From Ananas comosus (lineage: Eukaryota > Streptophyta > Magnoliopsida > Poales > Bromeliaceae): 64,000 nt of DNA. The translations under genes and the position numbers were made by a program. The notes beneath the pieces are model-generated. The model worked only from the letters and a program-made list of their open reading frames with translations, was not told where the DNA came from and searched no databases. Below, piece after piece: positions 1 through 12,200 of this stretch (the first letter of the stretch is position 1; the number at the start of each line of letters is the position of its first letter). Location: assembly GCF_001540865.1 (NCBI RefSeq), contig NW_017893345.1, forward strand, positions 1-64,000. The letters are read 5' to 3'.

Positions 1-1188
1 AGTGGTCGTCAGAGAACTATCCCTATGAGAACCTAGTGGTACTTGGCTAGTTAACTTCACTAGACTTCCTTCGGAATTAGCGAGCATCTAGTCCTTTGGT
101 AGGTTCGTTTAGCGGATTGGCTATATAACAGTGGTGGGGTATTTACTATTCCTTCACCTACTGAGATTGATCCTATTGTAGTCATATCATTATGTTGTAT
201 CATAATAGCTTGCTTCCATAAATTGTTGTTGTTCACTATTAGATTTGAGATCTTAGCGGCAAGTTAGCTAGCGATTGCTGGTACTACCCATGAATAGCAT
301 AAGAGTAGGTTTTGCAGATAACCTTTGATTAGACCTAGCTGCATTGCATAACTATGTTGTTGTTGTATTTTATTTACATGTTGAAGCATTATAGCATGAT
401 AGAGAATTGTTGCTAAGATGATGCTCCATGCATTACTTTGCATTTGATGATCTAGTAGATAAGTAGTAGTATTTCCATATATCTTTCTATCTATCTATCG
501 TGTGCCAGCTTGGGACCCTAAGTGGGTAAGATCGGAATGGGTCGACCTGAGAACCCATTATCCCCCCCCGACCAGACCATGGCCGTCGAACCCACTGGGA
601 ACTATATTTATATAGTTCTCACCCCGTGATGGTTTTTGGTACAGGTTAACCCGAGAGCGGTATCGAAACAGAGGATCGCAGTACAGCTTGGGTTACGCGC
701 ACCTAGTGCTAGTTGCGTAGTTTACTTCTATTTTGCCATTAGGAGTTACCTGAATACATGTATTGAGAGGTAAGATGATTGTATAGGTGTGGAGGTATTT
801 TGAGGATAAATGTAAGCTTAAATGTTTATTTTTGAAGAATGTTAAACTTATATTCTAATTTGGAAAGAATCAAGTACTTCGTAATTAAATGTATCGAGTT
901 GAATGTTGTAAAGCAGATTAGTTAAGTATCTTCTCTTTTGTTTCACATGTCTGTTTTCTACTTGCTGGACGGCTTGCTCCTGTATATGATCGGCACTGTT
1001 TGTGCTCTCGACTGGTTGTGCGGGGATGATCATATATGGTATTCAAGTTGATTTCCTGCAGGACTTGTTGTACATGATCATTGTTTAGCCTGCGGCAGGG
1101 GAGCTCTGGTCCGTTCGCGGTCCGCCCGCCGCGCCTGAAAACCCGTGCATAATTGTACGTTTCGGGTCGTGCGGTTGGTGCCCCGTGA
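1..1188 (+). mobile_element. Family A gypsy-like LTR, 3' part (copy A1, 5' LTR tail)
   Basis: This stretch aligns by eye with 11150-12200 and 17000-17879, the distal parts of two other family A LTRs. Shared landmarks in the same order are the GTTGTTGTT-rich stretch, the (TATC)n run near 484-500, the hairpin at 599-618, the ACTCTATTTTGC-like block and a GC-rich end resembling GGGGCGTGAC. Against the sister copies it has many 1-3 base insertions, so it looks like uncorrected long-read sequence. The LTR end is placed at about 1188. It is followed by GTTTGGTGGTTATCA, a plausible noisy version of the TGGTATCAGAGC primer site. The short ORFs here are not genes. Confidence 0.7.
599..618 (+). other. 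LTR hairpin with acceptor-like tail (family A)
   Basis: GAACTATATTTATATAGTTC folds into a 9-bp stem with a two-base loop. It is preceded by CCCACTGG and followed by TCACCCCG and, about 25 bases on, a CAG. The same module recurs at 11681, 17325, 21765, 40612, 48204, 50926 and 62218 with different stem sequences. Confidence 0.6.
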
Positions 1189-3782
1189 CTCCCAAGTTTG
1201 GTGGTTATCATGCGATTTCAAGAGTCAAGCAAAGAGAGAGTCTTGGACGACATAGCGAGACCAGACGTGTGACCCTAGGTTATTGGGCTGTGAGTGCGAC
1301 GTGAACTATACGCTGGCGGAAGGTTGGCCATTGGGTCATACTCAGTTTGCATAACTCTAAGACGGATATTAGATGGTAGTATTCAAAGGTGTGCGTGCTT
1401 CTCAGCAAATTGTTTTATCGGTGTGGCGGACAATATAAAACGCCATTGATGAATTAGACGGCCCTGTCGATGACTGTCGCGCTTCGAAGTTGAGCGCTTT
1501 GTTTCGCGTACTTGAAGACTGGAAGTTAATGGGGTATAAGGATTAACGAGTTGGTTGTGTGTTCAGAGTCTAATGGCACAATGAGACATAGTCGCCGTGA
1601 GATCGTTCCGGCACAGGCTGCTGAGTGCCAGAGACAAGCTGTCAAGATGAGGTGCCAAGACTGGAAGGCGCAGAGATGCATAGTTGGCAGGTTTCAACAC
1701 CAAAGGAGTTGAATCGAGCGGGTCAGGAGTCCGTTTGTAAGATATCGATCTCGTACGTATTTTGGAACTTGGGCCCACATTGGGCCAAAGTGGAGCGAGT
1801 TAAACGATTTGGACAAAGTTCTATTCAGTATTCCAGACTAAGTTGAAAGACGCGAACACTGAGTTTCTCAAAGGGCCTTATGTCTGGAATGTTGGATATT
1901 GCCCGATCGGCGCGAAGTGGAGCCGCAAACAAGTTAAAAAATAACCATTCTGGAGCTGCGCTGTACCGGTACAAGCGGTGAACATGGCAGTGTTACGGTT
2001 ACACCCATCCCAGCGGGCTGCGTAGCTCTCGAGCCCAGGTGTTGTACCGTTACCAGGGCTTGTCGTACAAGCTCTGCGGAACTCGAGAACCAGGCTCAGG
2101 TTTCGCTTCTTTGGCTGTTCGCAGACGCTTTACGGGCAAGGCGCAGAACAGCAGGGGTGTTTTGAGGAAATGAAAAGTTAGAAGGGACCTGTGAGGTCGA
2201 GGAGCATGACATATGGCAGGTATGATTTAATTGAGGCAATCATAACGTTTTGCATGATGTCGACTCAAAGAAATTGTATGCGGTTTTTGTGGTCATTGCT
2301 ACTACTTGATGTGTTGGTGTAGTCGGGACCAAAGTGGACGGGATAGTAGCGTAGACACCCTGAGCTGCTTATACAGTGAGAGCGTGTGCCTGCTTGTGAG
2401 CAGTAGCGAGCTTGATGAGCACTATTCAAATTGCTAGGTGGCTGATTATTTGGGCGAGTCATTGTTGTGTAGTTAGTGCGCTTAGGCCAGAGTTGCCTAC
2501 TGCCGGGCTTGTGTGGACGAGCTTCTGAGCTGGATATAGTCATGAGTGCCATTGTTGACTCAGGCGGGGTTTGAGTGTGTTGGCAGTAGCACTATACGCA
2601 TGCTAACGTGCGAAGGCTGGGGGCCATAGATTCACCTGTACGGCTGAGTGGTCTTACTAGGGCTTAGGTTAGCGAGAGTAGTGTGCGTGAGAGCTCTATA
2701 GAGCGTGTGTGTAGGACGATTAGCGGGTACGTGCTTATGGGACGACCGTGCTGCCATTTGTGGACTGTGCAGTCCTGGGCCATTGGGCAGGCACAAGTCA
2801 GCTGTGCAGTGACAGCGCCCCGATAGCTACGGCGTAGGGCACGAGAGTTCTGGTCAGGGACGGATAGTCCGAGTTAGACCGGCGAGCGTGGAATTGCCAC
2901 GTGTTAGATCGTGGAGTATTGATTGACTCCCCCCCCCCCCAACCCGAAAAAAGTTGATTGGCTGGACCCAACCGAGGGGATTATGTTGGTTCGGGTTCTT
3001 GGGTGCTCCTAGTTGGAGTCGTTCGAACCAATTCTGTGCGAAATTTCAGTGATGAATTCGCGCGGTTTATGATTCGGGTCTGCGAAGATCACTATCGCGG
3101 GAGGACGCTATGCGTGAGTTGCGCCAGGTTTGGTGCTGTCTAGGGCCTACGCTAGGACTGGTGACTGTGGTTCACCTAACCAATGAGATCGAGGTAAACG
3201 GTAGGCGGGTGGCCTTATCGACGAGTTTAAGCTTGAATTCACGAATAGGAGTTCGTATGAATTCATTGCAAGAGCGAATGGATGTTAGTCGTGGCTGTAG
3301 TATCAAAGGATAAAGAGAAAGTAAAGTGGTCTCTGGGAGACACTTGAGTGATGAATAGCCACGTGAGGATTGGAGCTTGAAGAAATTGCTCTTTTATGGA
3401 TTGAGATTCGAGATGTGCTAGAGTGGGCTATCTCGTGATGGAGCAAGGATCTAGTCGAGGATTGAAGCACTCGTGATTGGTCGATGCATCAACGAAATTG
3501 CTTCTAAGCAATGCCGGTGATCGAATCGGAGTGAAATTTTCCGATTGGGTGTATAATGCAAAGAGCAGTTCCTTGCATGGTGGTAATGCACTTTTGGACT
3601 TGCACATAGCAAATGTGAAAATATCTAGTCTCACATCCTCCGAGGTGGGCCTTTGAACAGTTCTAATAAGTGAAAGGCCACTCCGAAGTGGGAAAGTGCA
3701 TTGGAATTTCCGATTGCTCGATAAGTCGAGTTAAGGAGTGATTTGAGTTTCGGGGACGAAACTCTTATTAAGAAGGGGAGAA
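1189..3782 (+). mobile_element. Interior of non-autonomous family A element (copy A1)
   Basis: This segment lies between a family A LTR end and the next LTR start. It matches 12200-13917 and 53540-55345 along its 3' half: the conserved blocks around GGCAGGTATGATTT, the CTGGACTT/CATTGGGCAGGC stretch near 2780, and a 3' tail ending in GGACGAAACTC and a purine tract just before the LTR. No open frame carries a protease, RT or integrase motif. A single TGTACCGGTACA palindrome lies at 1962-1973. The part before about 3160 is indel-rich against its sister copies; 3170-3782 is nearly identical to 13300-13917. I infer a LARD-like derivative that depends on an autonomous gypsy element. Confidence 0.65.
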
Positions 3783-4225
3783 TGTAAGATACCGGAGTTC
3801 TAAAATTATGAGGTTACGGTGTCCATTTGGTTGGAGAGCCATTTGAACGGTTCCGGTGAGGTTGCGGTGTAATGTAATATACCGGATTTAAATATAAAAA
3901 AATAGAAATAAATAAAAATAGTATGAGATACTATTTTTATTGAATTTAGAGAAGTGAAATATAAGTTGGGAATGACCTGTGCTGAAATCGGAATTAAAAC
4001 AGAAGATTTAGAATTTTCTGTTGGAAACGGGGCAGATAAATTAGCAGAAAATGCACAGTCTCAGAAAATTATGAAAATTGGCAGAGATGTCAGAAATATT
4101 TTTATGAGGCTAGATTTAAGGTTTCATATTTTTCTGACACCCGTAGAGTGAGAAATAAAATCCGAAAGCTATCTGATAAAGATTGCAGTTCGGTACAGTT
4201 TTCCTTTCAGTGACCAAACGGCGAA
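3783..4225 (+). mobile_element. Family A LTR start, truncated (copy A1, 3' LTR)
   Basis: It begins TGTAAGATACCGGAG after a purine tract (GAAGGGGAGAA). It matches 13918-14350 closely, including the inverted pair around AAAATAGTATGAGATACTATTTTT (3917-3940) and the block ending in GTGACCAAACGG. After about 4225 the match to the other LTRs stops and about 100 bases of unplaced sequence lead into the satellite. Either the LTR was broken there or two sequences were joined during assembly. Confidence 0.75.
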
Positions 4226-4339
4226 ACTGAACCAGTGATCGTCAGCCTTGTTAAGTTAAGTAGAAGACCGAACATCGAAGAAACAAGGTAGCTCTGTGCG
4301 CGAATTTTACTGTTAGGGGGGGCGGACTGGCCGCCTGAG

Positions 4340-7300
4340 TATCTAAGTTGCTGCGATTTTGGTTCTTATGAACGTTAACATTGATTGTTCAAAATTTACA
4401 ACACGGAGAGGGAAATAATGGAACAAGTATAATTAGGTTTTAACCATTTATGGTTCGAGTGAATGAGAAAAAGTGCTCGTTGCAAAGTTATACGTTGGGA
4501 CGCGGGCAACAGAGTAAAGTCTAATATTTTTTTCGGTGTTTGGTTCTTGTGAACGTCCACATTGGATTCGTTTCAAATTTAACACTCTACGGCATAATAA
4601 CAATCAATATATTAGGTTATACTTGTTCGACTTGAAGAGTAGAAAAAGTGCTCGTCTGCAAAGTGTACTTGTTAGATGACGGCAACAGATTAGTCACTAA
4701 TCATTTGCTTCCGCTTTTTGGTTATTGTGTAACCGTTGACGATCGATTCGTTCCAATTTACACTCTCGCGGCATCAAGACACAATATAAGTTAGCTTTTA
4801 CTTTTGTTCGATAGAGATGAGCAAAAAGCACTCGTTGGCCATCTTAAATCTGTTAGGCGGCAACTGAGTAGTCTAATGTTGTTCGCGGCTTTGGTTTTTG
4901 TGAACGTCGACATCCGATATCGTGCAATATTACACCTCGAGCATAATAGACAAATTTTATTAGGGCTTTTACTGCTTCGATTTGATAGAATAAGAGAAAA
5001 AGCACGTCGTTGCAATTTATACTGTAGGGGGCGCAACTGAGAGCCTAAGTTGTTCCTGGTTTTGTTCAGATGAACATTGAACATCGATTCTCGAAAATTA
5101 CGCTCTCGGGGTGCCTAAATAAGAACATATAATCTAGCTTGTTTACTCTTTATTGGTTGAGATGAGAAAGAAGTACTCCGTTCGAAATTTGATACGGTTA
5201 GGGGTCGGAAATGAGTAGTCTTAATGTTTGTTCGCATTTTGGTTCTTATGACGTTATCATTGATTCGTCTCCAAAATTTGACACTATACAGGGGCATAAT
5301 AAAAATATATAAGGTTTTAACTTTGTTTTGGCTGAATGAGAAAAAGGTTGGGTGTAAAGTTAGGAGCTGAGGGGCGCGCACTGGAGTAGCCTAATGTTGT
5401 TTTGTGTTTGGTTCTTATGAATATTGACATCAATGGCGTGAGCAGAATTTACGGCTTTCGGGGCAGTAATAGAACAAATAAAAATTTAGCTTTTACTCTG
5501 TTGTTCGATTGAAAAAAAAAGCACTCGTTGCGAATTATACTGTTGAGGCCGGGGACGGCAACTGATAGTCTAGATTATTGTTCCGATTTTGTTCTTATGA
5601 CGTTAACATTGATGTCGTCCAAATTTACCATCCCAGCGATGGGCTTTAATAGAACATATACATTAGGCTTTAACGATTGTTCGAATTGAGTGAGAAATGC
5701 TACGTTGCAAAGTTTTTACTGTAGGGGGTGTGAGGGGGGGGGGGGTCGTGGGCGGGGTGGGGCAGCGCGCACACGAGTATCTAATTATTGTTTCCGGTTT
5801 TGGTTCTTGTGAACATTCACAATCTTTGATTCTTCCAAATTTACACTCTAGGGGCATAATACAACAATATAATTAAGCTTTTTACTCTATGTTCGAGCAG
5901 AAAACCATGAGAAAAAGCACTCGTTGCAATTGTTACAATTGTTATGGGCGCAACTGAGTAGTCTAATGTTGTCCGGCTTTTGGTTTTTGTGAAGCGTCGA
6001 CATCGAGTGTCGTTGGCAAATTAGCACTCTCGGAGGTCATAATAGAGGACAATTTCTATTAGCTTTACTCTTCGTTCGATAGAAATGAAAAAAGCAACTC
6101 GTTGCGCAAATTTAATACATATTAGTCTAATATTGTTCCGTTTTTGGTTCTGTGAACATCTCACATTGATTTCGTTCCAAAAATTTAATCACTCTAGGGC
6201 GCATAAAAGGGACAATATAATTAAGCTTTTACTCTTGTCGATCAGAATGGAAAAACGCACTCGTTTGCCAATTTAACAATTGTTAGGCGGCAACTGAGTA
6301 GTCTACATTTGTTCACGGCTTGTGGTGTTTTGTGAACGTCGACATCGATATCGTTGGCAAAATTACACTCTCGCGGGCATAATAGAACAATTTTATTACT
6401 TTTACTCTTCGTGGGTCGATAAGAATGAGGAAAAAGCACATTCGTTGCCAATTTATACGCTATTAGGGCGCAACTTCGTAGGGGCTTAATTTTGTTCGGT
6501 TTTGTTCTATGAACATTGACAATCGATTCGGTGCAAAATTTATGCTCTCCGGGCTAATCAGAACATTACAATTAGCGTGTGTGCTCTTGGTGCGAGTTGA
6601 ATGAGTAAAAAGTCTCGCTGCCAATGTATACTGTTAGGGCGCGCAACTGAGTAGTCTAATGTGCTGGCCGATTTGTTTCTATGAAACGTTAACATTGATT
6701 TGTTCGCAAATTTACACACCGAAAGGGGAATAATGGAACAATATACATTAGGTTTTAAGCATTTGTTCAGATGAATGAGAAAAAGTGCTCGTTGGGAAAG
6801 TTATACTGTAGGGGGGGGCGCAACAGAGTAGTCCTATATTGTTTCGGTTTGGTTCTTGTGAACGTTCACATTGATGTCGTTCAAATTTTACAACTCTAGG
6901 CGGCATAATACAACAATATAATCTAGGTTTTATACTTTGTTCGATTGAAAGAGATAAGAAAGTGCTGGTTGCAAAGTTGTACCTGTTAAGAGCCGCAACA
7001 GATTAAGTCTAATTATGTTCCGCTTTTGGTTATTGGAACGTGACAATCAGTTCGTTCCAAAATTACGACTCATCGCGCATGAAGAACAAATAATAATTAG
7101 CTTATTTACTTGACTTTTTCGAGTAGAATGAGAAAAAGCACGTCGTTGCCAATTTAAAGCGTTAGGGAGGAGGCGTAGTGGGGGGCGCAATTGAGTAGTC
7201 TAATGTTGTTCCCGGCTGTTGGTTTTATGTGAACAGTCGACATCGATTGTGGCAATATTACACTCCTCGGAGCATAATAGGAACAATTTTATTACTTTTA

Positions 7301-7626
7301 CTCTTCTTCGATAGAAAGAGAAAAAAGACTCGGTGCCAATTCATACTGTTAGGGGGGGAGGGGGGCGGCAACTAGTAGCCTAATCGTTGTCCGGTTTTGT
7401 TCAGATGGAATCATTGACTATCGATTCGTCGAAAATTTACGGCTCTGGCGGGCCCTAATAGAAGCAATGATAATTAGCTTTTACTCTTTATTCGGTTGAA
7501 TGAGAAAAAGTACTCGTTGCAGCGAATGTTATACTGTTAGGGGGGGCGCAAATAGTAGTCTAATGTTGTTCCGATTTGGTTCTTATGACGTTGACATTGA
7601 TTCGTCCAAAGTGTGAGCGAGCATAA
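4340..7626 (+). repeat. Tandem satellite array, about 165-180 bp monomers, probable higher-order repeat
   Basis: The landmark GGTTCTTRTGAAC or a close variant recurs near 4361, 4542, 4720, 4893, 5062, 5241, 5410, 5590, 5802, 5982, 6146, 6324, 6501, 6673, 6851, 7028, 7220, 7398 and 7578. The mean spacing is about 179; a hand-made consensus without obvious insertions is about 164-165. Each monomer also carries GCATAATAGAACAATAT, GAGAAAAAGCACTCGTTGC and GCGCAACTGAGTAGTCTAAT. Subtypes recur in order: the six types from 4361 to 5241 reappear from 6673 to 7578. Monomers differ by small indels and inflated G runs (for example 5726-5745), which suggests raw long-read sequence. Monomer length and order resemble plant centromeric satellites; that role is inferred. 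Confidence 0.85.
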
Positions 7627-10600
7627 TGTGTAGGAGGTAACCGGACGTCTAAAACTGTGAAGTTATGTGTACAATGATTTGGGGAAGCAATTGAATGGTC
7701 CCGTGAGATATGTATACATAACCAGATTTTGGTATAAGGAGAGGAGAAAAAAAAAAAAAAAAAAAACAAAAAAAAAATAATAGATAAATAATAATAGTGT
7801 GGATACTATTTTATTGGATTAGAGAAATAAAAAATAAGTCTTATGAATGGAGCTTGTGCTGAAATCGAATGAAAACAGAAGATCGCTATGAATTTCTGTC
7901 AATCGACAGGGCAGATAATTAGCAGAAAATGCACATATCAAAAATTATGAATAATGGCAGAGATGTCAGAATAGTTTTATAGGCTAGCTATGAAGTTTAT
8001 AATTTTTCTGACACCGGAGAAAAGTGTTGAATCAGATACCGAAAGTATCTGATAAAACGATATAGTTCGGTACACCGTTCAGTGACCAAACGGGGTCCGA
8101 CAACTGGATAATATAAAATTCGTTGAGCGTCGTTCTCCATGTGAAAACGCGTGAGCCACCTATCAGAAGTTTGAGCTCAAACGACATTCAGCGGAGCTTC
8201 CGCGAAAGATATCAGATTTAAAAACTTGCCCGGAGGATGAATAGTGATTTGAGGATGTTGACTTTATTAGAAGCTAATTAGGCTTCTTCTCTTCTTTCTC
8301 CCACAGCCGCATGCGCCGGCAAGCATCACGCACTGGCATGGGAGGGGAGAGAAACGGCCTTCTCTCTCTCTTAAAGATCTCTCTCATCTCTCTATATCTC
8401 TCGCGCGAGATCGGGGTTTGGTGGAGAAGATGTTCGAACTGCGTGGAGGGCGACGGAGGTCGCGAGGCTTCGTGCGGCGCGGTGGAGCGATGTGTTTTTC
8501 GTCGCGGGCGTCACATTTGGGTAAGCTTTGGATTTTGTTTAAATCCTTCATGAATGATGTTCTGAGGTAGTATCTAGAGGTGCTCTAACTGTTCTCGGTC
8601 CATTTAATTTGGCATTATTGGAGGACGTTAATTGCATATTATGGTTCAAATGGATTTGTGCAAAATGGTGTGTTTGATCTCAGATTTGGACCCTCTTCGT
8701 AAACCTAATTGTTAGGTAACGAAACGCGTTGGCGAAGACGTATCGGTCGATTCCGTCGAGGGGGCCACAAGATATTAAAGAAATGGACCGTTGAGGTGTT
8801 GTTTCAGCTGTCCTGGAGAGGGCGAAGCGAACGTCGTAGAAATCAATGGAAAATGGATTTGAGGCATCGCTGGCACATAACCGAAAGACCTATAATTTTC
8901 GGGGAGTCTCTGCAAAGCGAGCACGTTGAGGCGCAGTTGCGATATCGGCCGTGCCGGTACAGGATCCCGGCGGGAGGCCGATCGGCAAGTGTCGCAAGCA
9001 ATCGAATGCAATAGCAGGTGATTGTTGGTCGGGGCCGGGTGTGTTACCGGAAGCGACTTGCCGACAACCGCAGTGCGTTCAAAGCGGAATCGTGGAACTG
9101 ATTGAGATGCATAAATGAATGTGCCATATGAAGCATGTGAGTTTATAGATTATGATACATGTAGGGAGAGCATGCTAAAGAACATGAACATATTAAGAAC
9201 TTCAAGTCATACAAAACTGTTAAATGTATGAACATGTTACACTAGTAAGTTCATGATGACATGTATGCAGAGCATCTAGAGAACATGTGAGATCATGTTA
9301 GATAAGGTTAATGGCTATATATAGAAATGTTATGCAAGTTGAGAGATGATGTGAATTGCATGCTACGGTGGTAATGTGCATAGAGGAAGTTGTATGCATT
9401 AGAGAATGCATAGTTAGAGGCATGCATATTAATTATTATGAAAAGATGCGAGTGGCTTAAAGTAATATGATTATAGAACTTCGATATGGACAATAGGTAT
9501 CGAATACGATCGAGTGGCATGAACGCTATGCGTCGTGAACTTAGGTGGATAAGAATCGACAAGGACCTAGTGTTATGAGAATAGGTCGAACAGGAATACA
9601 TATGAAACCTAGCTGTTGGAGAACATAGTCGGAATATCGAACCTAGTGTCAGTGAACCTAGTAATATAATATATATATATAAGACCTTACGTGTTAGTGA
9701 ACATAGGTTGCAATGAAACCTAGTGTCAGAGGGCCTAATGATGAAAAAAGAAATGGTCATGAACTTAGTGTTGATGAATCTATTCGCAAAAGACATCTTG
9801 AGAACATAAGTCATTAGAGACATTTGGTTGATTCGCTGAGGGATTGATGACCCTAGTTGACAGGTAATCCTCGTGTGAGAGATTGGATCATGCTCACGGT
9901 CGGTTAAAATCTGTAGTGAAGCCGCCACACAAGTAATGGCTTCGGAGTGGCACGTTAGGGACCTGCCATATTTGGGGTCCCGGCCCGAGGTCCTCGCGGG
10001 TCGTAAGTGGAGTAACCCTCCAACTGGCGAGATGGCTAGTGAGAGCAAGTAGGCGCGAACGCTCGGGTTAGCCATGAATTTGGCTGATCAAGGCATATAA
10101 ATTCCGCATAGAGGTGGATTTGGCACTCCCGCAGTTGAGTGGTGCTAAGGCTAGGGTCGTCAATGTGAGGATACGCGTGACTCCCTTCACCTCGAGCCGG
10201 GCTTATCGCGGCATTGCCGCGGGATGGATTGACGTCGAAGGAGCCGGTCCGGGTGCTAGCGTCAATCAGGTAAATGACACCGGTTAAATTTGTTGGATCT
10301 GAGTATGATAACAAAATATAAGTAGAACAACAAAAGGTGTTACTTATGGTGAGGATATTTGCATGAATTACATAGCATTGGTCATTGTTAGGAAAATGCG
10401 AGGCAAGGTTATGGTTTATAATTGCTGTTATATCTATTTATACTGTTTTATTAAGGAGACTGCAGTTCCTCCTTTGAAGCTCTGTCGGACGGCCATTTTT
10501 CCCTTGGTGGGGCCGTACCCACTGAAACTGCCATGAGTTGGTTCTCACCCCCGTTGTTTTGGGGTTTTCAGGTTCACACGTGAGGGAGCGGGCGGCGGCG

Positions 10601-10877
10601 CGAGGCAAAAGGGCGTAGCGTCCAATAGATAGCGCCCTAACCCAGAGACCGAGAGGTAGCAGTACCAGTGTTGGGGCAGTCTAGCTTCGGGGCGAGTTAA
10701 GTTTAGAATAGAATGTATCAATATTGTAAATAAGCAAAAGTGTTGTAATATTCTAGATTTGTATTTGGAGGGAACTGTACCGTTGCAGGAATCAGTTAGC
10801 AATTGTGATGTATAAATGAATGTGCGAGGTGAAATGAATGTAATAACCTTAGGGATTGTTTTATGTTGATTGATGGA

Positions 10878-10902
10878 NNNNNNNNNNNNNNNNNNNNNNN
10901 NN
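10878..10902. other. Assembly gap (25 N)
   Basis: A run of 25 undetermined bases inside the 5' LTR of A2. The right flank matches 16601 onward almost exactly. The left flank already contains an LTR-tail copy, so two LTR copies may be joined here. Confidence 0.95.
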
Positions 10903-11680
10903 TTGGTCACTAGAGAGGCAGCCCTGCTTGCTGCTCGGATAGCCGCTTGTTATCCGCAGGCGTACTCGGGGATAGTCCAGCTCGACATCCCTAGGAGATT
11001 GATATGTGAGCCTTGCTTGTGAACCACGAGTTCACCTTGAGATTGGGTTACCCATTGAGCCATACCCATTGTTGTTGTTCATGATAGCTTGCTTCCATAG
11101 TTGTTGTTGTTGATCATAGTTGCCTTTGGCTTACCGGCTGATTGGGTGGTCTAGAGAATAGCCCTATTGATGAACCTAGTGGTATGGTAGTTAACCTTCA
11201 CTAGACTTACCTTGATAGCGAGCATAGTCGCTTGGTAGTTGGTTTAGCGGATTTGCCTATATACAGTGAGTGGGTATACTATTCCTTCACCTATGAGATT
11301 TGAGTACCTATTGAGTCATACTCATTATTGTTGTTCATAATAGCTTGCTTCCATAATTGTTGTTATTCACCTCCTAGATTTGAGATCTTAGGCAAGTTAG
11401 CCTAGCGGATTGGGTAATAACATGAATAGCATAAGAGTATTGCATTCATACCTTGATTAGACATAGTGCATTGCATAACTATGTTGTTGTTGTATTTATT
11501 TCACTGTTGAAGCATATTAGCATGATAGTAGATTGTTGCTAGATGATGCTCCATGCATACTTTGCATTTGATGGCATAGTAGATATAGTAGTAGTATTTC
11601 CATATATCTTTCTATCTATCTATCTGTGCCAGCTTGGACCTAGTGGGAAGATCGGCGGAGTCGGCGGCCGAACCCACTGG

Positions 11681-11700
11681 GAACTATATTTATATAGTTC
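11681..11700 (+). other. LTR hairpin with acceptor-like tail (family A)
   Basis: Identical to the 599 hairpin: GAACTATATTTATATAGTTC followed by TCACCCCG. The copy lies in the cleaner sequence after the N gap. Confidence 0.65.
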
Positions 11701-12200
11701 TCACCCCGTGTGGTTGGTATAGTACAGCATGAGGAGCGGACCGGCAGATGATCGCAGCAGGCTAGCGCCCTACGTGCTAGTTGCGTAGATGCTTCTCGTA
11801 TTGCAGTTAGTTGTCACCCTATGACTACTTGAGTAGATGAGCTATAGGTAGGCTGTTTTGAGAAAATGTGAATTAAGTTTATACTTTGGATGAATGTACG
11901 CTAAGTTGTAAATTAAATGTATTATCGAGTGAATAGTTTAATAGAATAGTTACAGTATTCTCTTTATATTTCACTTGTATGTTTACCTACTGTGACGCCT
12001 GCTCTTTATTGTTCAGCACTCGTTTGTGCTTTAGTCGTTTGTTGTATGATTGTGTATCGTATTCAGTGTTTTCCTGGGAACTTGTTGTACACGAATCTCG
12101 TCATTTGAAGGCCCTTGGCAGAAGGGAGAACTCTGTCCGTTCGGCCGGTCCGCCGCGCGCCGAACATGCCAAATCGTAGCGGCCGGGGCGTGTGGCTGAC

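Larger units (their letters stand above)
7627..12200 (+). repeat. 5' LTR of copy A2 (mosaic, low sequence quality)
   Basis: It starts near TGTGTAGGAGGTAACCGG, a noisy version of TGTAAGGTACCGG, and follows the 13918 LTR block by block: the GTATGAGATACTATTTT inverted pair, the TCTCTCTCTC stretch near 8360, the ACGCGTTGGCGAAG block near 8723, and the GGGAGGCCGAT block near 8971. An LTR tail occurs twice: once at 10440-10877 (with GTTCTCACCCCC and TTTTCAGG near 10540-10570) and again after the N gap at 10903-12200. The end near 12200 is followed by GTTGTGGTTCAAGAGC, a plausible noisy primer site. The 255-codon minus frame across 9308-10075 is a chance ORF. Confidence 0.6.

Noticed and set aside
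2927..2940. Poly-C run as a functional G-quadruplex
   Set aside because: It is absent from the sister copies and most likely a long-read homopolymer error.
4326..4378. Satellite ORFs and those at 4791-5857
   Set aside because: Short frames on both strands of a non-coding tandem repeat with sequencing noise.
9308..10075. 255-codon minus-strand ORF
   Set aside because: It lies inside an indel-rich LTR, shows no domain or sensible composition, and is not kept in the sister LTR copies.
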